Source of the DNA: Actinoplanes nipponensis
GTDB lineage: Bacteria; Actinomycetota; Actinomycetes; Mycobacteriales; Micromonosporaceae
DNA: 64,000 bases
Assembly: GCF_016862275.1 (NCBI RefSeq)
Contig: NZ_BOMQ01000026.1
Span: 310,001-374,000, forward strand
Reading direction: 5' to 3'
Part shown: positions 56,090 through 64,000 of the stretch, piece after piece
How positions within the stretch are numbered: the first letter of the stretch is position 1
Layout of the letters: the number at the start of each line of letters is the position of its first letter
Notes under the pieces: generated by a model
The model's input: the letters and a program-made list of their open reading frames with translations, nothing else
The model's database searches: none
Told to the model about the DNA's origin: nothing
Program-made: the position numbers and the translations under genes

Positions 56090-56572
56090 TCAGGCCGCCG
56101 GGCCCTCCAGCGCGGCGCGGGCCTCGTCCAGGAACGCCAGCCGTGGCCCCTCCAGCAGGTCCCGGGCGCTCTCGCCGGCGGGAACCCCCTGCCACACGGC
56201 GCCGTTGAGCACGAGGAAGTAGACCCGGGCGGCGTCGTGCACCGGGAGCGGGAAGAGCACCCGTACCATGCGCTCGGCGACCCACAGGCGGTCCATGACC
56301 GCCTGGGCGGCGACCGCCCAGGCGCCCTCCGGGTCGAACGGGTCGGGCGGCCGGCCGAACGCCTGCCTCTCGGCCTCGGCGGCGGCGCCGATGAACCGCT
56401 CCAGCAGGGCGAGCCGCTCGGCGCGGCGCGCGTCGGCCCGGGTCACTTCCAGCTTGCGCTGCTCGGTCCGGGCGACCGTGCGCTGGGTGCTGCGCTGGAC
56501 CAGGAAGGACAGGCCGCCGCCGAGCGTGACGCCGGCCAGGGAGGTCAGGGCGGTCCAGGTGTCGGCGGCCAT
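56090..56572 (-). CDS. Hypothetical protein with N-terminal membrane segment
   Basis: The 160-residue protein has one hydrophobic stretch (about 8-24; ALTSLAGVTLGGGLSFLVQ) followed by a helical, Arg/Glu-rich region (about 25-160). I recall similar short proteins in Streptomyces and Micromonosporaceae but no function. ATG 56572 is used; an ATG six codons upstream (56590) is an alternative. It lies 143 nt downstream of the GGDEF-EAL gene on the same strand. Confidence 0.65.
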   Translation of the reverse strand: MAADTWTALTSLAGVTLGGGLSFLVQRSTQRTVARTEQRKLEVTRADARRAERLALLERFIGAAAEAERQAFGRPPDPFDPEGAWAVAAQAVMDRLWVAERMVRVLFPLPVHDAARVYFLVLNGAVWQGVPAGESARDLLEGPRLAFLDEARAALEGPAA

Positions 56573-56715
56573 GCCGTTATCGTGCCGCATCGGGGGTCCA
56601 CAGGGGATTGCCGGCGGTGGCTTGCGCGCCGGGAGTCTGCGGCGCACGCCCGCCGGAGTGCCGGATCCGCGCCCTCGGCCGGCTCCCAGCCTGCCCGCTA
56701 CGGGGCGGCCGCGCC

Positions 56716-59025
56716 TCAGCGCTCGGCTGCCACCGGGACCGGCTCGCCCTCCAGCTCCGGCTGGCGGTCCAGCTCCGGCTGGCGGTCCAGCTCCGGCTGC
56801 CGCCCCAAGTCCGCTTCCCGGTGCGGCTCCGGCTCCGGCTGCCGGTCCAGCAGCTCGGTCACGGACGCCGCGTCGCCGGGCCGGCCGAACAGGTACCCCT
56901 GCCCGTGGTCGCACCCGATCTGCCGCAGCATCAGCCACTGACCGTCGGTCTCGATGCCCTCGGCCACGGTCTCCAGGCGCAACGCCCGGCACAGGCCCAC
57001 CACGGCGTCGACCAGCGCCACGTCGTCCGCGTCGGTGTCCACCTGGTCCACGAACGTCTTGTCGATCTTGATGATGTCGACCGGCAGCTGCTTGAGGTAG
57101 TTCAGCGACGAGTACCCGGTGCCGAAGTCGTCGATCGCCAGCCGCACGCCCAGGGCCCGCAGCGCGCCGAGCGTCTCGATCGCCCCCGCGACGTCCTCCA
57201 TCAGCATCGACTCGGTGATCTCGAGGGTCAGCGAGCCCGCCGGGACGCCGGCGTCGCCGATCGCCGCGGCCACGTCCGCGACCAGCCCGGCGTACTGGAA
57301 CTGCCGCGCGGACAGGTTCACATTGATCTTGAGCCCGGCCGCGGCCGGGGTCGCCCGGCGCCAGCGCGCCAGCTGCGCGCAGGCCTCGCGCAGGACCCAC
57401 CGGCCGAGCGGGACGATCAGGCCGTTGGCCTCGGCCGTCGCGATGAACCGGTACGGGCCGAGCAGCCCGTCCCGCGGATGCTGCCACCGCACCAGCGCCT
57501 CGACGCCGGTCATCCGCAGCGTCGTCATGTCCACCACCGGCTGGTAGAGCACCACGAACTGATCCTGCTCCAGGCCCCGCTCCAGGTCCACGCGCTGCTG
57601 CGCCTCCTCCAGCACCGACCGTGACATCGACGGGCTGAACACCGCGTAGGCGTTGCGGCCGGCGCGCTTGGCCGCGTACATGGCCAGGTCGGCGTCGCGC
57701 AGCAGCTGGTCGGCGGGCACGTCACCGGTGGCGATGCCGATGCTCAGCGAGCAGGTGACGTCGCGGCTGTCCAGGCGTACCTGATCGCGGCCGGCCTGCA
57801 GCAGCCGCTCGGCCAGCACGACGGCGCCGTCCGGGTCGAGGTCCTCGGCCAGGATGGCGAACTCGTCGCCGCCGAGGCGGGCCAGCGTGTCGCCGCGCCG
57901 CATCTCGGCGCCGAGCCGGGCCGCCAGCGTGGCCAGCAGCTGGTCGCCGGCGCTGTGCCCGAGGTTGTCGTTGACCAGCTTGAAGTCGTCCAGGTCGATG
58001 AGCAGCACGGTGACGGCCCCGCCGCCGCGGCGGGCCACGGCCTGGGCGAGCCGGTCGCGGAACAGGGCCCGGTTCGGCAGGCCGGTCAGCGAGTCGGTGA
58101 ACGCCTGCCGGCTCAGCTGCTCCTCGAGCTCCTTGCGCCGGCTGATGTCGCGCAGGCTGATGACGGCGGCCCGCAGCGCCGGATCGTCGACCCGGTTGGT
58201 GCCGATCACGTCGAGCTGCAGCCAGGACCCGTCGGGCCGGCGCAGCCGCGCCTCCGTGCGCGCGGTGCCCCCCGGCACGGCGAACAAATCGGCCATCCAG
58301 GCCCGCAGGCCGGCCAGCTCGTCGGGATGGGCCAGCTCGACCATCGCCCGCCCGGTGACCTCCGCCCCGGTCAGGCCGAAGATCCGCTGCGCCGACGGGC
58401 TGCTGTAGCGGACCGCGCCCCGCCCGTCGATCGCGAACACCGCGTCCGAGGCCGCCTCGAGCAGCATCCCGGTACGGCGGTCGGCGGCCTCCCGCCGGGC
58501 GTCCAGCCGCCGCCGGCTGTGCGCGTTGATCGCGTTGAGCGCCACCAGGGACGACATGATCGCCACCAGCGACACCACGGAGACGGCGTTCACACTGGTC
58601 ACCGCGGGCAGCAGGGCCAGGTAGCCGGCCACGGAGAGCGCCCCGAGGCCGACCACCACGGTGGGTCCGTAGAGGGCCGCGGCGGTGACCAGGAGCAGGG
58701 AGGCGCCCGGCAGGTAGAGCATCAGCCCGTCCCGGTCGATCCGGGAGAAGAGGAAGAGCACCGGCAGCTCGGCGACCCACCAGACGGTCAGCCAGCGGCG
58801 CACCCGGGGGCCGCGGACGAGCCGGGCCCACGGCAGAAAGAAGGCGGCGACCTGCGCCAACCCCGCGGCCAGGACGGGAGCGAACAGCCAGCGGTGCTGC
58901 GGGCTCCAGTCCACGGCCACCCGTACGCAGCTCAGCAGCGTCACACCGGCGGCGATCGAGGTGCCGATGCGGATCTGCCGCGCCCAGTACTCCGCGGTGC
59001 TGTCGTCGAACTCCGCCGCATGCAC
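56716..59025 (-). CDS. Membrane PAS-GGDEF-EAL protein (c-di-GMP cyclase/phosphodiesterase)
   Basis: The 769 residues contain about six membrane helices (20-165), a PAS domain (about 184-300), a GGDEF domain with intact GGDEF at 385-389 and an inhibitory site R376-x-x-D379, and an EAL domain with EAL at 509-511 and DDFGTGYSSL. Both catalytic halves look active. The C-terminus ends in a low-complexity Arg-Gln-Pro-Glu-Leu repeat. The GTG start at 59025 is preceded by a hairpin (59067-59084). Confidence 0.92.
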   Translation of the reverse strand: MHAAEFDDSTAEYWARQIRIGTSIAAGVTLLSCVRVAVDWSPQHRWLFAPVLAAGLAQVAAFFLPWARLVRGPRVRRWLTVWWVAELPVLFLFSRIDRDGLMLYLPGASLLLVTAAALYGPTVVVGLGALSVAGYLALLPAVTSVNAVSVVSLVAIMSSLVALNAINAHSRRRLDARREAADRRTGMLLEAASDAVFAIDGRGAVRYSSPSAQRIFGLTGAEVTGRAMVELAHPDELAGLRAWMADLFAVPGGTARTEARLRRPDGSWLQLDVIGTNRVDDPALRAAVISLRDISRRKELEEQLSRQAFTDSLTGLPNRALFRDRLAQAVARRGGGAVTVLLIDLDDFKLVNDNLGHSAGDQLLATLAARLGAEMRRGDTLARLGGDEFAILAEDLDPDGAVVLAERLLQAGRDQVRLDSRDVTCSLSIGIATGDVPADQLLRDADLAMYAAKRAGRNAYAVFSPSMSRSVLEEAQQRVDLERGLEQDQFVVLYQPVVDMTTLRMTGVEALVRWQHPRDGLLGPYRFIATAEANGLIVPLGRWVLREACAQLARWRRATPAAAGLKINVNLSARQFQYAGLVADVAAAIGDAGVPAGSLTLEITESMLMEDVAGAIETLGALRALGVRLAIDDFGTGYSSLNYLKQLPVDIIKIDKTFVDQVDTDADDVALVDAVVGLCRALRLETVAEGIETDGQWLMLRQIGCDHGQGYLFGRPGDAASVTELLDRQPEPEPHREADLGRQPELDRQPELDRQPELEGEPVPVAAER
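56751..56804. repeat. 18-bp coding tandem repeat
   Basis: Three 18-bp units (CCAGCTCCGGCTGGCGGT and variants) encode the repeated RQPELD hexapeptide at the C-terminus of the GGDEF-EAL protein. Confidence 0.85.
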
Positions 59026-59066
59026 GAGCCCAGCAATCGGCGCTCCGCGCGCCGGTGTGAGGAAAA

Positions 59067-59084
59067 CCGGGCGTTCACGCCCGG
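59067..59084 (-). promoter_or_regulatory. Leader palindrome of the GGDEF-EAL gene
   Basis: CCGGGCGT-TC-ACGCCCGG, 42 nt before the start codon, could be an operator or RNA hairpin. Confidence 0.35.
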
Positions 59085-59184
59085 GGGCCGGGACCGCGGG
59101 GGACGCGTTCTGCTCACCGTCCCCGCTTCGACCGCGCCGCCCCCATCACGCCCGCTGAGGCCGCCGGCCGCTCTCACCGCTCTT

Positions 59185-59302
59185 CCGTTGACTGCTGTTG
59201 ACCGGCGCCGGCCCTTCAGCCCTTCCCCGACCTCGCCGCCCCTCCGTTGACCGGCGTTGACCGCTGCCGGCTCCCCAGCCCCTTCCTGACCCCGCCGCCC
59301 CG
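59185..59302. repeat. Two 59-bp direct repeats
   Basis: Copies at 59185-59243 and 59244-59302 both open CCGTTGAC and end near GCCGCCCC. They are diverged but of equal length, about twice the unit of the adjoining 31-bp array. Confidence 0.7.
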
Positions 59303-59307
59303 CCTTG

Positions 59308-59490
59308 GCCGCGCTGACAACTCACCGCCCCTCTCTTGGCCGCGCCAACCGCCCACCGCCCCCTCCGGGGCCGCGCCAACCACTCACCGCCCCCTCCTGA
59401 CCCCGCTGACCACTCACCGTCCCCTCCGGGGCCGCGCCGACCGCTCGCCGTCTCCCTCTTGGCCCCCGCCGACCACCGCGCCTCCCGCCC
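59308..59490. repeat. 30-31-bp degenerate tandem repeat array
   Basis: About six units start at 59308, 59339, 59370, 59401, 59431 and 59461. The typical unit is GCCGCGCCAACCACTCACCG followed by CCCCCTCCGGG. The 534-nt gap between the GGDEF-EAL and cutinase genes contains these repeats and no credible gene. Confidence 0.8.
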
Positions 59491-59559
59491 GTCGGCTCCA
59501 GGCGGGGCAGGCCGGGCCCCTTCGGCGCGGGTGGCGGCGGGGGCGGCGCGGCCCGGGGG

Positions 59560-60258
59560 TCAGCCCAGTCGGCCGGCGACGAACTCCGTCGCGTCGTCGA
59601 GGAACTTGGCGTAGTCGAGGTGCGCGGCCAGGCTGGTGCCACCCTGGCAGAACCGGTCGTTGCGGTTGCAGAAGGACTGCGTCCGGTCCGCGAACGCGTC
59701 CAGCCGGCCGGCGCCGCGCGGGAAGACCCCGGAGCGGGTCCCGTCGCCCACGTTGAAGTCCTCGCCCGCGGTGAACGTCGGATCGCCGAAGAGCAGCACC
59801 GCCACGACCCGCCGGGACAGCGCGGCGGGGATGGCGGGCTGGCCGGCCGCGCGGCCACGCACCGAACTGCCCACGAGGGCGTCACCGACGACGTTCGCGC
59901 CCTGTGAGTAGCCGGCCAGGACGAACTTGGTGTTCGCGCAGGCGGCCGCCGTCTGCCGCACGTCCGCCGCGAGGCTGGTGACGCCCTGCCGCACGCTGGC
60001 CGTGTAGTTGAACGAGGCCGGGTAGTCCACCGCGGTGGACCGGACGGTCTGGGGCAGGTCGCGGGTGAGCCGCTGCGCCAGCGGTGTCAGCAGCACGCCG
60101 AGGCCGGGACGTTCCGTGGTGCCTCGGGCCCCGATGACCTCGACGTCGGGACAGGCGTTCCCGGGCGCCTGCGCCGCGAAGGTCAGCGGCGCGACGAGCA
60201 GGCCCGCCGCTCCGACAATGCCCGTTGCCGCGATGGTGAGAATTGTGCGTAAACGCAT
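59560..60258 (-). CDS. Secreted cutinase-family esterase
   Basis: The 232-residue enzyme has a signal peptide (about 1-29) and the cutinase triad: Ser118 in GYSQG, Asp201 (NRNDRFC) and His213 (LAAHLDY). Cys36/Cys107 and Cys197/Cys204 match the conserved disulfides. Actinobacterial cutinases hydrolyse polyesters, lipids or cutin. GAAGGGA precedes the ATG, and a TATAGT box lies 28 nt before it. There is no membrane anchor. Confidence 0.93.
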   Translation of the reverse strand: MRLRTILTIAATGIVGAAGLLVAPLTFAAQAPGNACPDVEVIGARGTTERPGLGVLLTPLAQRLTRDLPQTVRSTAVDYPASFNYTASVRQGVTSLAADVRQTAAACANTKFVLAGYSQGANVVGDALVGSSVRGRAAGQPAIPAALSRRVVAVLLFGDPTFTAGEDFNVGDGTRSGVFPRGAGRLDAFADRTQSFCNRNDRFCQGGTSLAAHLDYAKFLDDATEFVAGRLG

Positions 60259-60285
60259 TTCGTCATCCCTTCCGAAGGGGCGAGG

Positions 60286-60291
60286 ACTATA
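60286..60291 (-). promoter_or_regulatory. -10 box of the cutinase gene
   Basis: TATAGT (minus strand) is followed by a short leader with the near-palindrome CCCTTCCGAAGGG (60268-60280) overlapping the ribosome-binding site. Confidence 0.5.
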
Positions 60292-60574
60292 TGCATTCCA
60301 TACGCAGAATCTCGGGGGTCCGCCCGGCGCTGAGGATTACCTCACAATCAGTGCAGAAATGATCCGCAGGTCGACGCGGTACGTAGCGCCCCGGGCCCCG
60401 GTGGGGAGATGAGGAGCGAAGGTGATGCATCGGGCTATTCGGCGGTATGCCGGAATGGGCGGGAGAGATCGTCCGGTGCGGTTGCGCCGGTGAGCTGACG
60501 CCATTCTTGGCGTGGCGAGCGGACAGGCCGCGGCGAAGCGCGCCGACGCGGTGCCAGCCCGGCGCGCCTCAAGG
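60292..60574. other. Intergenic region, no gene seen
   Basis: Between the cutinase promoter and the 16-17-bp repeats there is no ORF with coding character, RNA gene or clear signal. Confidence 0.5.
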
Positions 60575-60656
60575 CCGACGCACCTCTAGGCCGACGCGCC
60601 GCCGGGCCGACGCGACACGGGGCCGACGTGGCCGCCGGGCCGACGTGGCCGCCGGG
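60575..60656. repeat. 16-17-bp tandem repeat
   Basis: Five units start with CCGACG at 60575, 60591, 60607, 60623 and 60640. The last two are identical (CCGACGTGGCCGCCGGG). They stop 37 nt short of the paaE stop codon. Confidence 0.8.
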
Positions 60657-60693
60657 CCGGCCGGCACGCTGCCCACGACTCCGGCCGGTTCGG

Positions 60694-61752
60694 TCAATCG
60701 TCGAAGTCGACGATCACCTTCGCCGACGTGGGCGTCGACTGGCAGGTCAGCACGAACCCCGCCGCCACCTCGGCCGGTTCCAGCGCGAAGTTGCGCCGCA
60801 TCACGACGTCGCCCTCGACGACCCGTGCCCGGCAGGTGCCGCACACGCCACCCTTGCAGGCGAACGGCAGGTCCGGCCGGGTCCGCTGCGCCCCCTCCAG
60901 GACGGTGTCGCCCTCCGGAACGGTGACCGTGGTCGAGCGGCCGTCGAGCACCACCGTGACCTCGCTGCTCGGCCCGTCCGGGGTGCGGTCCGCCCGTACC
61001 GGCTCCGGCGGCGCCTCGTCCACCCAGAACAGCTCCCGGTGCACCCGGCCCGGCTCCACGCCGTACTCGCCGAGCACCTGGGTCGCGTCCGTGACCATGC
61101 CGAACGGCCCGCACAGCCACCAGTGGTCGACGGCGGGGACGTCGATCAGCAGCGGCAGCAGGGTGCGCAGCTTGTCCGCGTCGAGCCGGCCGGTCAGCAG
61201 GTCGACCTCGCGGGCCTCGCGGGAGAGCAGATGCACCAGTTCGAGCCGGGCCGGGTGGGCGTCCTTCAGGTCGGCGAGGTCCTCGGCGAACATGACCGTG
61301 TCGGCGCGCCGGTTGCCGTACAGGATGCTGACGGTCGCGTCGGGGTGCCGCAGCAGGGACGCCGCGATTGACAGGACCGGGGTGATGCCCGAGCCGGCGG
61401 CGATCAGCACGTGCCGGCCGCCGGCCTCCAGGTCGGGGGTGAACGACCCGGTCGGCGGGGCCACCTCGACCTCGTCGCCGGCCCGCACGCTGTGCACCAG
61501 CCAGGACGACACCAGTCCGCCGGGCACCTCGCGCACCCCGATCCGCGGCCGCGCCCCGGCGGGCGCGCAGATCGAATAGGTGCGGCGCTCGTCGGTGCCG
61601 CCCTCGGAGTGGCGCACGGTCAGCGACTGCCCGGGCTTGAAGGCGTACCGGTCGGCCAGCTCGGCGGGCACGTCGAAGGTCACGGCCACCGCGTCCTCGC
61701 AGAGCCGTTCGACGGCGGCGACGCGCAGCGGATGGAACTCGCGGACCACCAC
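60694..61752 (-). CDS. paaE: Phenylacetyl-CoA epoxidase reductase subunit
   Basis: The 352-residue flavoprotein passes electrons from NADPH to the PaaA di-iron site. It has an FNR-type FAD/NAD module (about 1-240; RRTYSIC, AAGSGITPVLSI, LYGNRRADTVMF) and a C-terminal plant-type 2Fe-2S domain with Cys299, Cys304, Cys307 and Cys337. GTG 61752 starts 1 nt after the paaD stop. It is the last gene of the operon in this order. Confidence 0.95.
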   Translation of the reverse strand: MVVREFHPLRVAAVERLCEDAVAVTFDVPAELADRYAFKPGQSLTVRHSEGGTDERRTYSICAPAGARPRIGVREVPGGLVSSWLVHSVRAGDEVEVAPPTGSFTPDLEAGGRHVLIAAGSGITPVLSIAASLLRHPDATVSILYGNRRADTVMFAEDLADLKDAHPARLELVHLLSREAREVDLLTGRLDADKLRTLLPLLIDVPAVDHWWLCGPFGMVTDATQVLGEYGVEPGRVHRELFWVDEAPPEPVRADRTPDGPSSEVTVVLDGRSTTVTVPEGDTVLEGAQRTRPDLPFACKGGVCGTCRARVVEGDVVMRRNFALEPAEVAAGFVLTCQSTPTSAKVIVDFDD

Positions 61753-61753
61753 G

Positions 61754-62245
61754 TCAGATCTCCTTCACGTGCTCGAAGGGCTCGCGGCAGACCGGGCAGC
61801 GGCGCAGGGAGCGGCAGGCGGTGGCGCTGAACGCGGCGATCTCCTCGGTGTCGGGATGGCCGCACTGCGGGCAGCTGACAGCGCGGCGGCTCGGCGCCAG
61901 GGTGAGCGGCACCGGCCCGGCCGCCCGGCGCGGCGCGGCCCCCGGTGGGGAGATCCCGGCGGCGGCGAGCTTGTCCCGTCCGGCGGCCGAGATCCAGTCC
62001 GTGGTCCAGGCCGGGGTCAGGACGGTACGCACCTCGACCCGCGGGTAACCGGCCTCCCGCAGCGCCGCGGTGAGGTCGTCCCGGATCGTCTGCATCGCCG
62101 GGCAGCCGGAGTACGTCGGCGTGATGGTGACCACCACACCGTCGGCGGACTCGTCGACGGCCCGCAGGATGCCGAGGTCGGCGAGGGTGAGCATCGGCAT
62201 CTCGGGGTCGGTGACCCGGGCGGCCACCGCGGCCGCGGTCACCAC
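61754..62245 (-). CDS. paaD: Phenylacetyl-CoA epoxidase assembly protein PaaD
   Basis: The 163-residue protein has an N-terminal DUF59/MIP18 domain (about 1-90; VTDPEMPMLTLADLGIL, PTYSGCPAM) and a C-terminal zinc ribbon with two Cys pairs (CPQCG and CPVCREPFEH). PaaD is needed for maturation of the epoxidase rather than catalysis. Its GTG overlaps the paaC end by 7 nt. Confidence 0.94.
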   Translation of the reverse strand: MVTAAAVAARVTDPEMPMLTLADLGILRAVDESADGVVVTITPTYSGCPAMQTIRDDLTAALREAGYPRVEVRTVLTPAWTTDWISAAGRDKLAAAGISPPGAAPRRAAGPVPLTLAPSRRAVSCPQCGHPDTEEIAAFSATACRSLRRCPVCREPFEHVKEI

Positions 62246-63213
62246 TCGCTCCCGGGCAGGGACCGGGCCACGCCCTGCAGCTCGGCGAGGATGTCGGCCA
62301 GCGCGGCGGTGTGCACGCCGTCCCGGCCACCTCCGTCGGGCGCGAAGTCGGTCCGGCCGGCACCGGCGGGCCCGCCAGACGAACCTCCACGGTCAGCGCC
62401 ATCCTGGGCCACAGACGCCGACACCCCACTGTCCGCCTCGTCCGGCACATCGGCCGCCGGTCGCAGGGTCGCGGCCTTCAGCACCTGGGCCCAGACGGCG
62501 TCGAACTCCGGCCGCAGTGCCGACGGGTCCACCGCCACCGCTACCGCGGCCAGGCGCACCTCGGTGGGGTGCGGCCGGAACAGCTCGCCGATGAGCGGCG
62601 TCACCGCGTCGACCGCCGCCTGCATCCGCTCGTGGGAGAGGGGGGTGCCGTCGCCCAGGCGCACCACCCACTGCGCCGCGTAGTCCCGGTGGTAGGTCAC
62701 TTCCTTGACGCCCTTGGCGCCGATCGCCGCCAGCACCGGGTCGCCCGACGCGGTCAGCCTGTCCAGCAGGGCGAGCCGCCACGTCGCGAAGACCAGCAGC
62801 CGGGCCACCAGGTGCGCGAAGTCCGCGTCGGTCCGCTCGGCGAGCCGCACGTTGCGGAACTCGGCGGCGTCGCGCTGATAGGCGAGCACGTCCTCGTCCC
62901 GCCCGGCGTCCTCCACCTCGGCCGCCCGGCTCAGCAGCAGGCGGGCCTGGCCGAGCAGGTCGAGCGCGATGTTGGCCAGGGCCAGCTCGTCCTCGAGCTC
63001 GGGCGCGCGGGTCACCCACTGCTGCAGCCGGTGGGACATGATCAGCGCGTCGTCGCCCAGCGCGAGGCAGTACGCGCTCAGATCAGCCCGGTCGACGTCC
63101 GCGGGAACGGTGGTGTCCACGCCGGCGAGCGGGTCGGCGAAACCGGTGCCGTACGCCCACCGCGCGTCGTCGTCGTGGTCAGTGAGCGCCTCGTAAGCGG
63201 CGTCGAAGGACAT
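62239..63213 (-). CDS. paaC: Phenylacetyl-CoA epoxidase structural subunit PaaC
   Basis: The 324-residue protein is a ferritin-like helical partner of PaaA (CLALGDDALIMSHRLQQW, LANIALDLLGQARLLL, YHRDYAAQWVVRLGDGT). It is longer than the usual roughly 250 residues because of a Gly/Asp/Ser-rich insertion (about 257-296) before the conserved C-terminal SLPGSEW segment. It starts at ATG 63213. Confidence 0.94.
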   Translation of the reverse strand: MSFDAAYEALTDHDDDARWAYGTGFADPLAGVDTTVPADVDRADLSAYCLALGDDALIMSHRLQQWVTRAPELEDELALANIALDLLGQARLLLSRAAEVEDAGRDEDVLAYQRDAAEFRNVRLAERTDADFAHLVARLLVFATWRLALLDRLTASGDPVLAAIGAKGVKEVTYHRDYAAQWVVRLGDGTPLSHERMQAAVDAVTPLIGELFRPHPTEVRLAAVAVAVDPSALRPEFDAVWAQVLKAATLRPAADVPDEADSGVSASVAQDGADRGGSSGGPAGAGRTDFAPDGGGRDGVHTAALADILAELQGVARSLPGSEW

Positions 63214-63222
63214 GGCATCGCC

Positions 63223-63519
63223 TCAGATGTGCGGTACGGAGTCGGGAATCGAGTAGTACGTGGGATGCCGGTAGACCTTGTCCCCGCTGGGCGCGAAGAA
63301 CGCCTCCTTCTCCTCCGGGCTGGACGAAGCCACGTCGTCGGAGCGCACCACCCAGATGCTGACGCCCTCGTTGCGCCGGGTGTAGAGGTCCCGGGCGTGG
63401 TGCAGCGCCATCTCGTGGTCGGCGGCCCGCAGGGAGCCGACGTGCACGTGGTTGAGGCCGCGCTTGGCCCGGACGAACACCTCGAACAACGGCCACTCGT
63501 GCTTGATCTCGTCGGTCAT
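63223..63519 (-). CDS. paaB: Phenylacetyl-CoA epoxidase subunit PaaB
   Basis: The 98-residue protein is a complete Paa[44 protein letters not shown] and [12 protein letters not shown]. It bridges PaaAC units in the complex. GGAGG lies 7-8 nt before ATG 63519, which overlaps the paaA stop by 4 nt. Confidence 0.96.
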   Translation of the reverse strand: MTDEIKHEWPLFEVFVRAKRGLNHVHVGSLRAADHEMALHHARDLYTRRNEGVSIWVVRSDDVASSSPEEKEAFFAPSGDKVYRHPTYYSIPDSVPHI

Positions 63520-64000
63520 GCCCCTGCCTCCTGACGACGCCGGGCGTGCGCGGCGGCTGCCTCGCGGACCCAGGCGCCTTCCTCGTCGGCGCGCCGCCTG
63601 TTCTCGATCCGCAACGCGTTGCAGGGCCCGTCGCCGGAGATCACCCGCTTGAGCTCGGACCAGTCGATCGGCCCGAAGTCCCAGTGCCCGCGCTCGTCGT
63701 TCCAGCGCAGCTCCGGGTCGGGCAGGGTGACGCCGAGCGCCTCGGCCTGCGGCACGCTCATGTCGACGAAGCGCTGCCGCAGCTCGTCGTTGCTGTGCCG
63801 CTTGATCTTCCAGGCCATCGACTGGGCCGAGTTCGGCGACTGGTCGTCGGGCGGGCCGAACATCATCAGCGACGGCCACCACCAGCGGTTGACCGCGTCC
63901 TGCACCATCTCGCGCTGCGCCGGCGTGCCCCGCATCATCGTCATCAGCAGCTCGTAACCCTGCCGCTGGTGGAAGGACTCCTCCTTGCAGATGCGGATCA
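63516..64000 (-). CDS. paaA: Phenylacetyl-CoA epoxidase catalytic subunit PaaA, 5' end beyond window
   Basis: About 160 C-terminal codons are visible, entering at [16 protein letters not shown], which holds the second di-iron Glu-x-x-His. Next come [16 protein letters not shown] and the C-terminal [17 protein letters not shown]. The protein epoxidises the aromatic ring of phenylacetyl-CoA. The open frame continues through the right edge; an internal ATG at 63944 is not the start. Confidence 0.95.
   Translation of the reverse strand, partial: IRICKEESFHQRQGYELLMTMMRGTPAQREMVQDAVNRWWWPSLMMFGPPDDQSPNSAQSMAWKIKRHSNDELRQRFVDMSVPQAEALGVTLPDPELRWNDERGHWDFGPIDWSELKRVISGDGPCNALRIENRRRADEEGAWVREAAAAHARRRQEAGA

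Noticed and set aside
59308..59490. CRISPR array
   Set aside because: Units are contiguous and degenerate with no spacers, and there are no cas genes.

Overview
The window is very GC-rich with strong third-position GC bias and many GTG starts. Its conserved block runs pgsA, DUF881, sbp, DUF881, gcvH, garA, ftsR, bfn and merR, together with an actinobacterial glgA/glgC pair, class F sortases, an LAXTG surface protein, ECF sigma factors and paaABCDE. This fits a filamentous actinobacterium, and by overall flavour I infer Micromonosporaceae (Actinoplanes-like). That assignment is inference; no rRNA or taxonomic marker was searched. I saw no rRNA, tRNA, insertion sequence, prophage or CRISPR array, so this looks like chromosomal backbone with small accessory clusters.

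Layout. 1-3.9 kb: an edge-truncated open frame, a DUF5999 gene, and gcvP behind a glycine riboswitch. 3.9-10.4 kb: an aldo/keto reductase translationally coupled to two paralogous nucleotidyltransferases, a SigE-type sigma factor with a one-TM partner, a second nucleotidyltransferase type, a DUF1203 protein, a secreted protein and a probable 32-residue peptide with its own terminator. 10.5-17.1 kb: a DUF3516 helicase, a divergent EamA exporter/LysR pair with a clear palindrome, a PAS/PP2C phosphatase and a methyltransferase. 17.1-24.4 kb (minus strand): the conserved division/PknB-signalling/glycine block. 24.6-28.0 kb: a VWA protein and its AAA ATPase. 28.1-33.2 kb: PhzF, ABC-F, a GH10-like lipid- or membrane-anchored hydrolase and a flavoprotein. 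33.1-37.2 kb: glgA and glgC, with a class F sortase and its DUF4142 neighbour between them. 37.3-39.9 kb: a YciI-type DGPF protein, an ECF42-type sigma factor and an AraC regulator. 39.9-47.9 kb: a DUF4331 operon with a small Tat-exported protein, an ABC importer, a serine hydrolase and a MarR regulator. 47.9-50.9 kb: an MMPL exporter coupled to a polyprenyl-synthase-like gene. 50.9-55.7 kb: an ECF sigma/RskA-type anti-sigma pair divergent from a DUF4397/class F sortase operon, then a long LAXTG protein. 55.7-60.3 kb: a small 2Fe-2S protein, a GGDEF-EAL protein, degenerate tandem repeats and a cutinase. 60.7-64 kb: paaEDCBA, with paaA cut by the right edge.

How the parts work together. The sigma gene at 52.1 kb and the DUF4397/sortase operon diverge from two mirror-image promoters, both GCATCC-N17-CGAA, which suggests a self-regulated envelope regulon. 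Two separate loci pair a class F sortase with a protein ending in Gly-Gly-Gln-Ala, a membrane segment and an Arg-rich tail, without LPXTG. At least twelve genes have a TANNNT-like box only 6-10 nt before the start codon, with no clear Shine-Dalgarno sequence, the pattern of leaderless transcription. Six convergent gene pairs overlap at their 3' ends, and most operons are joined by 4-nt start/stop overlaps.
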